Assembly: GCF_006874425.1 (NCBI RefSeq)
Contig: NZ_VIJZ01000004.1
Coordinates: 581,547-645,546, forward strand
DNA length: 64,000 nucleotides
Source: Paenibacillus ottowii
GTDB taxonomy: Bacteria > Bacillota > Bacilli > Paenibacillales > Paenibacillaceae
Direction of reading: 5' to 3'
The notes under the pieces were generated by a model. The model was not told the origin of the DNA. It did not search any database and saw nothing but the letters and a program-made list of their open reading frames with translations. Shown one piece after another: positions 53,724-63,347 of this stretch (the first letter of the stretch is position 1; each line of letters opens with the position of its first letter). The position numbers and the translations under genes are program-made.

Positions 53724-53873
53724 ATGCGCGTTATTGTTACCTTGGCATGCACCGAATCCGGTGATCGCAACTATACAACAACCAAGAACAAAAGAAACCA
53801 CCCGGAGCGTCTTGAAATGAAAAAATACTCTCCGCGTTTGAAAAAGTACACGATTCATCGTGAAACTAGATAA
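53724..53873 (+). CDS. rpmG: 50S ribosomal protein L33, zinc-independent (C-minus) form
   Basis: A 49-residue ribosomal protein, complete from [17 protein letters not shown] to HRETR, with RBS AAGGAGGA. Zinc-binding L33 has four Cys at positions 9, 12, 36 and 39; here only C9 remains (S12, S36 and L39), so it cannot bind zinc as usual. Such C-minus copies replace the zinc form under zinc starvation, releasing zinc. A Zur-type box lies upstream, and an L31 copy that also lacks the zinc site lies downstream. Confidence 0.93.
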   Translation: MRVIVTLACTESGDRNYTTTKNKRNHPERLEMKKYSPRLKKYTIHRETR

Positions 53874-54034
53874 TTTATGGTTTGCTGCATAGCAACCTGA
53901 ATGATTCTGCTTCCTGAGCGGAGCCTGTTAAGTTTGCAAAAAGCCTGCGTTATGGAACCGGCGAAAACTTGAATTAGTCCAATGGATAGAGCGTCCAAAG
54001 TTAAAGCTAGCACCTAAGAGAACGGCTTCTTTTC

Positions 54035-54259
54035 ATGGTTGTAGTGATAGATGCTGAGCAATATGGCACGCTTTGCCTTTTGAATCGAAAGCACATGGTA
54101 GCCGGGTTCTCCCAAGCTGAGGTCAGCATTCGGGACGAGCTGGAGGACCATTCACTATATGCTTATATAACGATGAAGGCTGACGAAAGATACGGAGCGT
54201 TCGTGCAATGGGCGATGCGATATATACGGCATCGTTTGCTTGTCGTTTACGAGACTTGA
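54035..54259 (+). CDS. Doubtful small ORF or gene remnant between the L33 and L31 genes
   Basis: 74 residues from ATG 54035; the frame is open for several codons upstream (HLRERLLF) back to a TAG. The sequence around MVVVIDAEQYG looks protein-like, but no ribosome site precedes the ATG. It may be a fragment of a larger zinc-related gene, but there is no evidence beyond the location. About 160 bases before it (53874-54034) show nothing recognisable. Confidence 0.25.
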   Translation: MVVVIDAEQYGTLCLLNRKHMVAGFSQAEVSIRDELEDHSLYAYITMKADERYGAFVQWAMRYIRHRLLVVYET

Positions 54260-54385
54260 GCACAACCGTTAGGATCTGTCGTCTTTTTTTCTGAGACATA
54301 ACCGTTCCTTTTGCCAACTGATGGAGCATTGCGCCAGTACGTTTGAATTTAAAACTAAAATTAAATGAAAGATTAGGTGAGACAA

Positions 54386-54631
54386 ATGAAAAAAGATATT
54401 CATCCAACATTGAATAAAGTTATCTTTTTGGACCCTAGCTGTGGATTCTCTTTCCTGAGTGCTTCTACTAAACATTCGCAAGAAACAATGGAATGGGAAG
54501 ATGGCAACACATATCCAGTTATTCGTGTAGATACTAGCTCCGCTTCTCATCCGTTCTTCACTGGTAAACAAAGAAACGTGGATATTGGTGGACGTGTGGA
54601 TCGCTTTAACAAAAAATATAACCTTAAGTAA
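54386..54631 (+). CDS. rpmE2: 50S ribosomal protein L31 type B, zinc-independent
   Basis: An 81-residue type B L31: [20 protein letters not shown], and the C-terminal [20 protein letters not shown] are typical. It lacks the CxxC zinc site of type A L31. Type B L31 replaces the zinc form when zinc is low; in B. subtilis the equivalent (YtiA) is under Zur. RBS TTAGGTGA lies before ATG 54386. It is probably co-regulated with the upstream L33 copy, though no second Zur box is evident directly before it. Confidence 0.93.
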   Translation: MKKDIHPTLNKVIFLDPSCGFSFLSASTKHSQETMEWEDGNTYPVIRVDTSSASHPFFTGKQRNVDIGGRVDRFNKKYNLK

Positions 54632-54642
54632 GACTCGTCATG

Positions 54643-54690
54643 AGCTAGGTTTACGGATTATGCCCATAATTCGTGAACCTAGCTTTTTTA
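54643..54690 (+). terminator. Terminator after the L31 gene
   Basis: AGCTAGGTT pairs with AACCTAGCT, with an inner TACG/CGTG pairing and TTTTTTA behind. Confidence 0.88.
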
Positions 54691-54779
54691 TTATTTACGG
54701 ATTGTTAAGTCCTAAACTAACGCGATAACAATTGTATTTCCTGACTCTGGCAAGTGCCAAAGTGTAATAAGAACATGGA

Positions 54780-54823
54780 AGCAGCAGCTTTTCCGGAACG
54801 ATCCGTGAAGCTGCTGCTTTTTA
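54780..54823 (+). terminator. Orphan intrinsic terminator
   Basis: AGCAGCAGCTT pairs with AAGCTGCTGCT, followed by TTTTTA. No gene lies in the ~90 bases between the preceding terminator and this one, so it might end a short RNA or be left from a lost gene. The stretch 54824-55110 holds no feature I can support. Confidence 0.7.
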
Positions 54824-55112
54824 TGCTAATTGAAGCTGTCCAATAGTCGACGATATTAATCTTGGTAAACTAATCGTTTTTAAACGTCATTCCACACCTC
54901 ACATTGGCTGCCTTAATTTAAAAATAATCGCAGGAATCTAGCCTGTGATTATTTTTTATAGAGCAAGAGTCGCGCTTAAAGAAAGATTCCGATAAATCAC
55001 TAGCGGAAATAAGTTATTTGAAGAATATAGGTGAGGACTTAATACAACTAGGCATTATTACATATAAGCTTTGTTCAGAATTGGTTCAGTGGTCTCGTGT
55101 ATATTGATTTAA

Positions 55113-55184
55113 AACGACATAAATCACTTATTTTCGACAAATATATGAATAAAAGATTAATAAAACACATTTTATTCGACAAAT
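55113..55184. promoter_or_regulatory. Phased Spo0A-type boxes before the SLH genes
   Basis: TTCGACAAA occurs at 55134-55142 and 55176-55184; its reverse complement, TTTGTCGAA, is the Spo0A box consensus. A weaker AACGACATAAA is at 55115-55125. The strong sites are 42 bases apart (four helical turns) and the weak one 20 bases from its neighbour (two turns). Confidence 0.5.
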
Positions 55185-55275
55185 ATAGTGACCTTGTTAT
55201 CTTAGATTATGCAAAAATATTTCGAAGATCGAATAGGGACGTTTTACTCAAAAAGTAAATTAGGAGGTAAATCGA

Positions 55276-58200
55276 TTGAAGGTTTATTCACTTAAATGGG
55301 CAGCTGCGCTTGTTGCTCTTCAGGCGACGTTTGGTACTTCTGCTTACGCTGCAACGCCTGCCAATAATTTATTTTCAGATATATCCTATGTGACGAGTGA
55401 TAAAATGGCGGCCATCCAAGAAGCTGTAAGCCAGGGGCTTTTGTCTGGGGATCCTCAAGGAACTTTTCGCCCTGCAGCAACATTAACTCGTCAGGAACTC
55501 GCAGTATTATTAGTCAGAGCTTTAAAATTGGACCCTATTTCGAGTTCTTCTACTTTTAAAGATGTGCAAGGTAAACAATTTGCTGCCCCATATATAGAAG
55601 CCGCACAAAAAGCCGGGTTTCTATCAGGGGATGGATTAGGAAACTTCCGTCCGAACGATCCTATTACACGTGAAGAACTGGCAGCTGTGTTTGTTCGTGC
55701 AGTCGGAGGGGTTAATGCAGAGGGCGGATCAAGCATTTTGCCTAAAGATCAGTCCTCAGTAAGCCAATGGGCGGCTGGATCGGTAGATACGGCACTTCGT
55801 TTGGGGTTAATTGATATTCATGACAGCAAGCTCAATCCCAGAGGTGAAGTAAAAAGGGAGGATATTGCTCCTTTCCTGCTAGATATTTTCAAAACTCAAG
55901 AGCAAACAGCTACGATTAACAACATTGATGGAGACATTGTAACAATTGATAATGTTCCCTATTTAATAGAAGGAAAATTGAAAGAATTAATCGGAAACTC
56001 CAATAAAGATGCGTTAAAAGGAGCTACATTAAAGTTTAATTCGCGCAATCGTAATGTGGACGGGCTGCAACAATTGGAAATCGTGCAAAAAGATGTTGTG
56101 CTAAACACGGATGGTTTGCCGGAAAGCAGCCTGCTTCGAATTTCAGGTGATGGTGTTCAGATTAAAGGGGATATCAAAGGAGTAATCGAGCTTAATGACG
56201 GTGTTTCTAGTATCCAGCTGAATGGCAACGTAAACCATCTTACTCTGAATTCTGGCAATGGTATTTCTATTAAAGGAACCGGAACAATTGGGGAACTTCA
56301 AGCTGCCAACGCGAACGCTAAAGTGACATTGAACCCGAATTTTAAAGTTGAAACAATTAAGCTGCCTAAAGAGGCATCCGTATCACAAGTTATTCAAAAT
56401 TACAACGAAGTACAAAAGCAGATTGGACAAATTCAGTTGACTGACGGAACGATCCAAGAACCGACTACAGTTACGTCGAGCAGCGTGACATTTTTCTCTG
56501 GAGGTGGAGGTTCAACAAAATCAGTGACTAACCATGCGCCAGGTGTTACTACCGGGTTTACTGATATTACGTTAAGTACAGCAGATGAGCCTAAAAAGAT
56601 TAATCTATCAAATAGTTTTACTGATGCTGATGGAGACGCTCTGACCTACACAGCAGAAACTTCTGCCACGAACGTAGCGACGGTATCAGTGAATGGAAGT
56701 CAGCTGACTCTCACACCGGTGAGTGCAGGAACAACCAAGATCACAGTTACGGCGAACGACGGCAAGGGAGGGACTATTAACAGCCAGTTCAACGTAACGA
56801 TCACGCCGGTGATCCCGGAAGCTGTGAACCATGCGCCGACGGTGAACACGTCGATCAGCAATTTCACGACAGGAGCCTCGGACGGCATCAAGACGGTGAG
56901 CCTTGCAGGTGTATTCGCAGATGAAGACAGCGACACACTGACGTATACGGCAACCTCGACGGATGCGGGCGTGGCGACAGTATCTGTAACCGGAAGCGAC
57001 CTGAAAATAACGCCAGTGAATGCGGGCACCGCCACGATTACTGTAACGGCAAACGACGGCAAGGGTGGCACGGTGGATACGCAGTTCAACGTGACAATCA
57101 CGCCGGTGATCCCGGAAGCTGTGAACCATGCGCCGACAGTGAACACATCGATTAGCAATGTGACGACAGGAGCCTCGGACGGCATCAAGACGGTGAGCCT
57201 TGCAGGTGTGTTTGCAGATGAAGACAGTGACGCCCTGACGTACAAGGCAACCTCGACGGATGCGGGCGTGGCAACAGTATCGGTAACCGGAAGCGATCTG
57301 AAAATAACGCCAGTGAACGCGGGCACTGCCACGATTACTGTAACGGCAAATGACGGCAAGGGTGGCACGGTGGATACGCAGTTCAGCGTAACGATCACGC
57401 CGGTGATCCCGGAAGCCGTGAACCATGCGCCGACGGTGAACACGTCGATCAGCAATGTTACAACAGGAGCCGCAGATGGTGTTAAGACGGTGAGCCTTGC
57501 AGGTGTATTTGCAGATGAAGACAGCGACGCCCTGACGTATACGGCAACCTCGACGGATGCGGGCGTGGCAACAGTATCGGTAACCGGAAGCGACCTGAAA
57601 ATAACGCCAGTGAACGCGGGCACTGCCACGATTACGGTAACGGCGAACGACGGCAATGGAGGCACGGTGGAAACGAATTTTACTCTAACGGTGACTCCTT
57701 TGCCTGCGGTTAATCACGCTCCTGTTGTTCAAAGCACGATTAATGATATTTCTACAGAAGCAGGTGCTATGGATACAACTGTTGGACTTGCTTCAACTTT
57801 TGCAGATGAAGATTTGGATTCGCTAACGTATACCGCTGATTCATCGGACCCTGGAGTAGCAACGGTTTCCGTTACAGGTGACCAACTGAGCATTACTCCG
57901 CTTGCAGTGGGAAGTGCTACAGTTACAGTCACCGCAGATGATGGGCAGGGGGGAATCGTTCAAACGACCTTCCAAGTCACTGTTGGAGAAAAGAAGGGAC
58001 TTTTCTTCTCTGAGTTGGCATGGGGGGAGAGCGACCCTATGATGCAGATTATTGAGCTTTATAATGCGGGTTCTGAGGAGTTAGATGCTTCAAAAATTAG
58101 AATTGAACGTAGTAGCGGTGGAGATTCGATCGTAATAAGTCAAGAGGCTGGTGCTATTATTCCAAGTAAAGCTACTTTTGTGATAGGAGAAACTATGTAT

Positions 58201-58449
58201 TTTGGTGATGCGCATGTAGATTACTTCATGGATATGGGATTTTATAACGATGATTCAGCACCTGTCACTTTATCGCTCTATTACGATAACCGGCTGATTG
58301 ATACGTCAGTGTTTCAGCCTCATACCACTTTAGCTAGACTATCCGGTATTACTCATGGAAATGCAGGCCACTACGAGGCAAGTGAATGGATTGATGAAGG
58401 AATCGATTATACGGATAATATCGGTATCTTTAGCAGTGAGGCACCGTAA
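55276..58449 (+). CDS. SLH-domain surface protein with cadherin/Ig-like repeats and lamin-tail-like C-terminus
   Basis: A 1057-residue exported protein. A signal peptide (about 1-25, ending AYA) is followed by three SLH domains (about 30-205) with the TRQE, TREE and KRED motifs that bind pyruvylated wall polymer. Next is a beta-rich region (about 210-410), a FFSGGGGSTK linker, then five cadherin/Ig-like repeats of ~97 residues (about 420-905), each with a DEDSDxLTY and a TANDGKGG segment. The C-terminal ~145 residues (GLFFSELAWGESDPMMQIIE) look like a lamin-tail domain. Translation starts with TTG 55276 after TAGGAGG. Repeats 2-4 are nearly identical at DNA level. It is likely an S-layer-associated protein; ligand unknown. 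Confidence 0.85.
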   Translation: MKVYSLKWAAALVALQATFGTSAYAATPANNLFSDISYVTSDKMAAIQEAVSQGLLSGDPQGTFRPAATLTRQELAVLLVRALKLDPISSSSTFKDVQGKQFAAPYIEAAQKAGFLSGDGLGNFRPNDPITREELAAVFVRAVGGVNAEGGSSILPKDQSSVSQWAAGSVDTALRLGLIDIHDSKLNPRGEVKREDIAPFLLDIFKTQEQTATINNIDGDIVTIDNVPYLIEGKLKELIGNSNKDALKGATLKFNSRNRNVDGLQQLEIVQKDVVLNTDGLPESSLLRISGDGVQIKGDIKGVIELNDGVSSIQLNGNVNHLTLNSGNGISIKGTGTIGELQAANANAKVTLNPNFKVETIKLPKEASVSQVIQNYNEVQKQIGQIQLTDGTIQEPTTVTSSSVTFFSGGGGSTKSVTNHAPGVTTGFTDITLSTADEPKKINLSNSFTDADGDALTYTAETSATNVATVSVNGSQLTLTPVSAGTTKITVTANDGKGGTINSQFNVTITPVIPEAVNHAPTVNTSISNFTTGASDGIKTVSLAGVFADEDSDTLTYTATSTDAGVATVSVTGSDLKITPVNAGTATITVTANDGKGGTVDTQFNVTITPVIPEAVNHAPTVNTSISNVTTGASDGIKTVSLAGVFADEDSDALTYKATSTDAGVATVSVTGSDLKITPVNAGTATITVTANDGKGGTVDTQFSVTITPVIPEAVNHAPTVNTSISNVTTGAADGVKTVSLAGVFADEDSDALTYTATSTDAGVATVSVTGSDLKITPVNAGTATITVTANDGNGGTVETNFTLTVTPLPAVNHAPVVQSTINDISTEAGAMDTTVGLASTFADEDLDSLTYTADSSDPGVATVSVTGDQLSITPLAVGSATVTVTADDGQGGIVQTTFQVTVGEKKGLFFSELAWGESDPMMQIIELYNAGSEELDASKIRIERSSGGDSIVISQEAGAIIPSKATFVIGETMYFGDAHVDYFMDMGFYNDDSAPVTLSLYYDNRLIDTSVFQPHTTLARLSGITHGNAGHYEASEWIDEGIDYTDNIGIFSSEAP
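56824..57708 (+). repeat. Three near-identical 297-bp tandem repeats within the SLH gene
   Basis: Units start at 56824, 57121 and 57418 with GTGAACCATGCGCCGAC, exactly 297 bases (99 codons) apart; the third is 291 bases. They differ at few positions and have higher GC than the flanking repeats, as expected of recent duplication or gene conversion. Confidence 0.9.
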
Positions 58450-61400
58450 TGAATAAAAAGAATAGAGGGAACATCATGAGTTCTAAACCCAATAAATGGC
58501 TGATTACATTAGCCTTGGCTGCACTTGTTGCTCCAACCGCTTTGCAGACAATTGCATCTGCGGCCAGCGATGCATCAAACGGAGTGGCTCTGGCCAGCCT
58601 GTCTTTTAAAGACATCAATAATATTACTTCAGAGCAAAAGACAAGCATCCTGCAAGCCATTGAAGCTGGGCTTCTGCATGGCGATCCTTCCGGATCTTAT
58701 CGGCCAATGGATTTGTTGACTCGTCAAGAAATGGCGGTTCTATTAACTCAAGCTCTGCAACTCTCTACTTCTAAAGCAGCAAGCAGCAGCTTCTCGGATG
58801 TAGACTCGAAAAGTTGGTCGAGTCCTTATATTGAGGCTGTACACCGTGCAGGACTCATGAATGGAGACGATGGCTCCAAATTCAGGCCTAAAGCGGTAGT
58901 AACCAGGGAGGAGGCAGCGGTTCTGCTTATGCGGGCCGCCGGGCTTCCTATTACAGCTGACGCCACGGAGTCTGCCAAACTTACTGATTGGAATCGGGTT
59001 AGCCCGTGGGCTCGACCTTACGTTAATACGGCTTTACAGTCGGGCTCCATGAAGACGGATCAGTCCGGTTTCAAACCTAAATCGTCTGTTCAACGTCAAG
59101 ATATAGCTCAGTATATGATGTCTACCTTTTTCCCTAAAGATCATGTAGTCCAACTCCAAAAAGTAGAGGATGGAAAGGCCTGGATTAACGGGATTGAATA
59201 TAAACTTTCGGATTCAGTTAAAGGAATCCTGCAAACCTCTAACCAGGAGATTCTCAAAGGAGCCGATATTCAATTTGTAGCCTCACAGCGGACCATTGAA
59301 TCGATTACCAAACTGGTCATCCATGCGAGCGGGCAAGCCCCGATAGGGCAAGCTTCCGAATTCAGCGGCAATCTTGTATTAGATGGTCATAACTCCTCGA
59401 TTGACGGAGATCTATCCATTGACGGTGATTACATTTCGGTTATGAATTTGAACATCAAAAATAGTTTTACAGTTACATCAAGCCTTGCACATGATTTCTA
59501 TGCCTCTAAATTTACGGTACAAGGAAAAACTTATATTCAGGGTGGTGACCAAAACACCGTATTGTTTGACGCATCTGGGCTGCAGGATGTCGAGGTATCC
59601 AAACAGGATGTCCATGTAGTCATTCAAGGAAATTCGACAGTGGATCAGATGGCGTTGACTTCCAATGCAACGCTTGAAAATGATTCATCCTCTTCAATAC
59701 AGAAGTTGAATGTTCTTACCGGTGCCCAGCAAGTAAAGTTGCAGGGTACTATTCAGCAATTGTCGGTCAACAGTGACCAGCCCGTAGCTCTGACAGGACA
59801 GGCCTCCATTAATACATTGGCTGTGAACAATTCCTCTTCGGTCAGTCTGGAGGTAGCTGGAACCATTTCAAATTTACAAGTAAATAACTCTGGAGCAAAT
59901 ATTAGTGTAAGCTCCTCCAGCCAAGTCACGAATACTTCATTTGCAGCAGGTGTGTCCTCTTCGACAGTATCAGGAGTCACTGCAACTTCTTCCGGAAGCT
60001 CCTCCAGTAGCTCGCGTTCTGCGGTTGTGACCAATACAGCACCGAAGTTAGTGACCAAATATGACGATCATGCCATAACGGTGGGCGATTCTGAACTTCA
60101 GATTGACTTGCTTGGGCATTTTACGGATGAGGAGCAGTCTGAGCTCAAATATACGGCTGTGTCGTCTAGTACAAAAATCAGTACAGTCCGAGTAGAGGGA
60201 ACCAACCTGTTTATCAAAGCTGTTGGCAAAGGGACTGCGACTATTACGATCGCCGCAGATGACCAGGCCGGGAAAAAAGCGGGAACGAGTTTCAAGGTCC
60301 GTGTTAATGAATCTCCTGTTTCATTGGGTATCCCTGATCAAAGCGAACAGCTTGGAAGCAACGATGTAACCTTGTCTTTAGGATCATATTTTACAGATTC
60401 TGAAAATGATCCCATGACCTATGAGGTTGCGATCGATGATCCTTCCATTGCCACCTTTACCCTGACGGGTGATCAATTGGTATTAACTCCGGCAGCTGTA
60501 GGACATGCCGAAGTTACTATCAAGGCATCTGATGGTCGGGGGGGCAGTGCAAGCCAGTCGTTTCAATTAGTGGTAACTGCTGGACCTAATCAAAATCCGG
60601 TTGTAAATCAGAAGCCAGGTAACCAAACGCTCACTGTGGGCGATGCGGACTACATCCTGGATTTATCCCCGGTATTCCTTGATCCGGACAGCAAACCACT
60701 GACCATTTCGGCAGAATCCTTGGATCTTTCCATTGCGACAGTCTCCGTTAACGGAAATCAAGCCACGGTTCATGCAGTTTCCTCAGGAACAGCAAACATC
60801 CAGCTAAAAGCGACTAATGGCCGTGGAGGCGAGGTTAAAACCAATTTTGATATTACCGTTAATGAACCTCCGGTATCCTTACAAATTCCGGATCAGACGA
60901 AACAAATCAATTCCGGCGACATTCAATTATCTTTAAAAGACTTCTTTACTGATCGTGAGCAGGATTCGTTGTCATACAGCATTGATAATATTGCTGATTC
61001 TTCCGTTGCGACTGCAGTGTTAAATGGGGACACGCTCACTATTACACCGTTAAAAATTGGCAGCACATCAGTGTCTGTTAAGGCATCTGATGGCCATGGG
61101 GGAAGCACAATCCAGTCGTTTCAAATGGAAGTAACCGCTGTACCTAACCAAAATCCAGTTATAGACCAGAAGCCGGGTCATCAGACACTTATTTTAGGCA
61201 AAGCAGACTTTATCTTGGATTTATCTACAGTATTCCATGATCCTGATGGCGACTCTGTGGACGTTTTGGCAGAATCTTCAGATTCGTCAGTTGCTGCTGT
61301 ATCCGTTAACGGAAACATAGCCACGGTCCATGCAGCTTCCTCAGGAACAGCAACGATTCAGCTTACAGCAAAAGATGGGCGTGGGGGCGAAGTTATTACT

Positions 61401-63053
61401 GATTTTGATGTTACTGTTAATGAATCCCCGATTTCCACAGGGATTCCAGATCAGATGAAAGAAATAAATACAGGCGATATTCAATTGTCCTTAAATGATT
61501 TCTTCTCCAGTCCTGATAACGATGTTTTAACCTACGATGTTCATAGCGTTTCTGAGTCGACTGTTGTGACTGCTGCCGTTTATGGGGATGTGCTCACTCT
61601 TACACCATTAACCATCGGTAGCACATTAGTATCGATCAAAGCAATAGATGGCCGTGGAGGGGAAGTAATCGAAACTTTCAAAATCACCGTCACAGCTGGA
61701 CCTCCACAGAATCAAAATCCAGTAGAAACTAAACCTGCAGACCAGTCGCTTACTATAGGTGATGCGGTTTACTCACTCGATTTAGGTACTGTTTTTACAG
61801 ATCCTGATGGAGATACGTTGACCTTTAAGGCAACCTCTTCCGTTCCGTCTGTTGCTTCGGCGGAAATCATCGGAGACCAATTGAAAATTCAGGCACTAAG
61901 TGCAGGGACGACAAGCATAGAAATCAAGGTAACGGATGGCCACGGAGGGGAAACTTCAACTACCTTTCAGGTCAATGTCCAGTCATCCGGCTCGTCTAAC
62001 CCATCTTCAAATCAACGCCCTCAAGTAGAAGCTGCCATTTATGAACAAGTGTTGACTGCAGGAGTTACCAATCCAAGAAGCTACGATCTATCCCAATTGT
62101 TCAGTGATGCTGACGGGGATGCCCTGACGTTTACTTCTACTGTTGAATCAAGCGGTGTGGCAAATGCAGAGGTTAACGGATCAACGCTGACTCTTACTCC
62201 GGGCAATCAGGCAGGAAGTACCAAGGTAACGATTACTGCGGATGACGGGCATGGCGGAACAGCCACCTATAATTTTCAGGTAACAAATGCTCCTCTAGCG
62301 ACGAACGGAATGGTTCAAATCCGAACCAAGCAAGGGGTCAAAGATCCGATTACTTATGACATGTCAACAGTGTTCCTGGGTGAAACTTCATTTAAAGTCT
62401 ATTCGGGTACGGCAGATTCTACCTTTACTGGACCAATCCCTCTTAATGGGACAGTTTGGACATGGAATGGGGATATTTCTCAATACTACTGGGTAATCGG
62501 GTCGAACGGATCTGCCACTGTATTCCAAGTGATTGCAAATCCTCAAGGACCAGAGGATCTATATTTTTCCCAGTATCTATCCTTGGATAAAACCCGGACT
62601 GCTATTGAGTTGTTTTACAATCCAGTAGGGGATACTTCTAAACCTATAGAAAATGCAGGATACTCACTTGAGATTCATCAATACAATTTAGCTACAAATA
62701 CTCCTAAAGTGTGGAGCCAGCCTATTAATTCGTTTTGGAAAGGCATGCCTTATATATATATCGATTCCATCTTTTATGACTTTTTCGACATTGTTCCTGC
62801 AACATACTATAATGATGAATTGATGTTACTAGAAACGAATACAAATGTAACGACAGGCTATGTCCTGAAAAAGAACGGTGTAACGATCGACGTCTTAGGT
62901 GATCCTAACGGCAAAACACAATTTATGCCGAATGATGGGACTATTATCCGAAAATCGGGGATTAAGTCCGGTTCTTCCTCTTATAACCTTCCGGGAGAGT
63001 GGAACTCTTATCCAACTGGAACGCTCCAATATTTTAGCCATCACACTCCATAA
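58449..63053 (+). CDS. Large SLH-domain surface protein with beta-helix-like region and Ig/cadherin repeats
   Basis: A 1534-residue exported protein, the second SLH gene, whose first ATG overlaps the previous stop by one base; ATG 58476 after AGAGGGA is an equally good start. After the signal peptide (about 10-38), three SLH domains (about 50-225; TRQE, TREE, QRQD) are followed by a long low-complexity beta region (about 300-500) with regular short turns, like a right-handed beta-helix. A Ser-rich linker then leads to about seven or eight cadherin/Ig-like repeats (about 530-1280) with DPDGD-type and DGRGG/DGHGG segments, more diverged than in the first protein. The C-terminal ~190 residues resemble a lamin-tail-like domain (LYFSQYLSLDKTRTAIELF). 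Confidence 0.82.
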   Translation: MNKKNRGNIMSSKPNKWLITLALAALVAPTALQTIASAASDASNGVALASLSFKDINNITSEQKTSILQAIEAGLLHGDPSGSYRPMDLLTRQEMAVLLTQALQLSTSKAASSSFSDVDSKSWSSPYIEAVHRAGLMNGDDGSKFRPKAVVTREEAAVLLMRAAGLPITADATESAKLTDWNRVSPWARPYVNTALQSGSMKTDQSGFKPKSSVQRQDIAQYMMSTFFPKDHVVQLQKVEDGKAWINGIEYKLSDSVKGILQTSNQEILKGADIQFVASQRTIESITKLVIHASGQAPIGQASEFSGNLVLDGHNSSIDGDLSIDGDYISVMNLNIKNSFTVTSSLAHDFYASKFTVQGKTYIQGGDQNTVLFDASGLQDVEVSKQDVHVVIQGNSTVDQMALTSNATLENDSSSSIQKLNVLTGAQQVKLQGTIQQLSVNSDQPVALTGQASINTLAVNNSSSVSLEVAGTISNLQVNNSGANISVSSSSQVTNTSFAAGVSSSTVSGVTATSSGSSSSSSRSAVVTNTAPKLVTKYDDHAITVGDSELQIDLLGHFTDEEQSELKYTAVSSSTKISTVRVEGTNLFIKAVGKGTATITIAADDQAGKKAGTSFKVRVNESPVSLGIPDQSEQLGSNDVTLSLGSYFTDSENDPMTYEVAIDDPSIATFTLTGDQLVLTPAAVGHAEVTIKASDGRGGSASQSFQLVVTAGPNQNPVVNQKPGNQTLTVGDADYILDLSPVFLDPDSKPLTISAESLDLSIATVSVNGNQATVHAVSSGTANIQLKATNGRGGEVKTNFDITVNEPPVSLQIPDQTKQINSGDIQLSLKDFFTDREQDSLSYSIDNIADSSVATAVLNGDTLTITPLKIGSTSVSVKASDGHGGSTIQSFQMEVTAVPNQNPVIDQKPGHQTLILGKADFILDLSTVFHDPDGDSVDVLAESSDSSVAAVSVNGNIATVHAASSGTATIQLTAKDGRGGEVITDFDVTVNESPISTGIPDQMKEINTGDIQLSLNDFFSSPDNDVLTYDVHSVSESTVVTAAVYGDVLTLTPLTIGSTLVSIKAIDGRGGEVIETFKITVTAGPPQNQNPVETKPADQSLTIGDAVYSLDLGTVFTDPDGDTLTFKATSSVPSVASAEIIGDQLKIQALSAGTTSIEIKVTDGHGGETSTTFQVNVQSSGSSNPSSNQRPQVEAAIYEQVLTAGVTNPRSYDLSQLFSDADGDALTFTSTVESSGVANAEVNGSTLTLTPGNQAGSTKVTITADDGHGGTATYNFQVTNAPLATNGMVQIRTKQGVKDPITYDMSTVFLGETSFKVYSGTADSTFTGPIPLNGTVWTWNGDISQYYWVIGSNGSATVFQVIANPQGPEDLYFSQYLSLDKTRTAIELFYNPVGDTSKPIENAGYSLEIHQYNLATNTPKVWSQPINSFWKGMPYIYIDSIFYDFFDIVPATYYNDELMLLETNTNVTTGYVLKKNGVTIDVLGDPNGKTQFMPNDGTIIRKSGIKSGSSSYNLPGEWNSYPTGTLQYFSHHTP

Positions 63054-63072
63054 CATTTTGTTGATTAACGGG

Positions 63073-63100
63073 AAGCCGGCGATAAACTCGCTGGCTTTTC
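63073..63100 (+). terminator. Terminator after the SLH genes
   Basis: AAGCCGGCG pairs with CGCTGGCTT around ATAAACT, followed by TTCCTTG. Confidence 0.75.
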
Positions 63101-63230
63101 CTTGTATTTTTCAGATTGAAGTCCTCTTGATTTGTGGTTTCTTAAAAGGCAGCTGTAGTGCGCGATCATCATCGGTTTTTGGGTTTGTTATAATTTTAAA
63201 TTAAGTTCAAATTATTTTAGGAAAAAACAC

Positions 63231-63260
63231 TTGCTAAATGATTTGATTATGTGGTATATT
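63231..63260 (+). promoter_or_regulatory. rRNA operon promoter P1
   Basis: TTGCTA (63231-63236) and TATATT (63255-63260) are 18 bases apart. Confidence 0.65.
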
Positions 63261-63347
63261 CTTATTCCGGCCTTTTAAATAAGATGTTTCGCCGGTCAGC
63301 CATTAGCAGAATAAATTTAGAAGGAAAAAGCTCCTCTAAAAAAGTTG

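Noticed and set aside
53968..54000. tRNA-like string (AGTCCAATGGATAGAGCG) after the L33 gene
   Set aside because: Resembles a tRNA D-arm, but no anticodon arm, T-loop (GGTTCGA) or acceptor pairing follows.
56700..57665. Long minus-strand open frame (321 codons) and another at 56686-57426
   Set aside because: They are antisense to the repeated cadherin-like modules; openness is a by-product of the repeated GC-rich sequence, with periodic low-complexity translation and no ribosome site.
56824..57708. Could the repeats be a CRISPR array?
   Set aside because: Units are 297 bases, coding and in frame, without short repeat/spacer structure; no cas genes are present in the window.
63155..63204. 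Extension of an ORF (62899-63204) past the second SLH gene
   Set aside because: It is out of frame with the SLH protein and crosses its terminator; no start signal.
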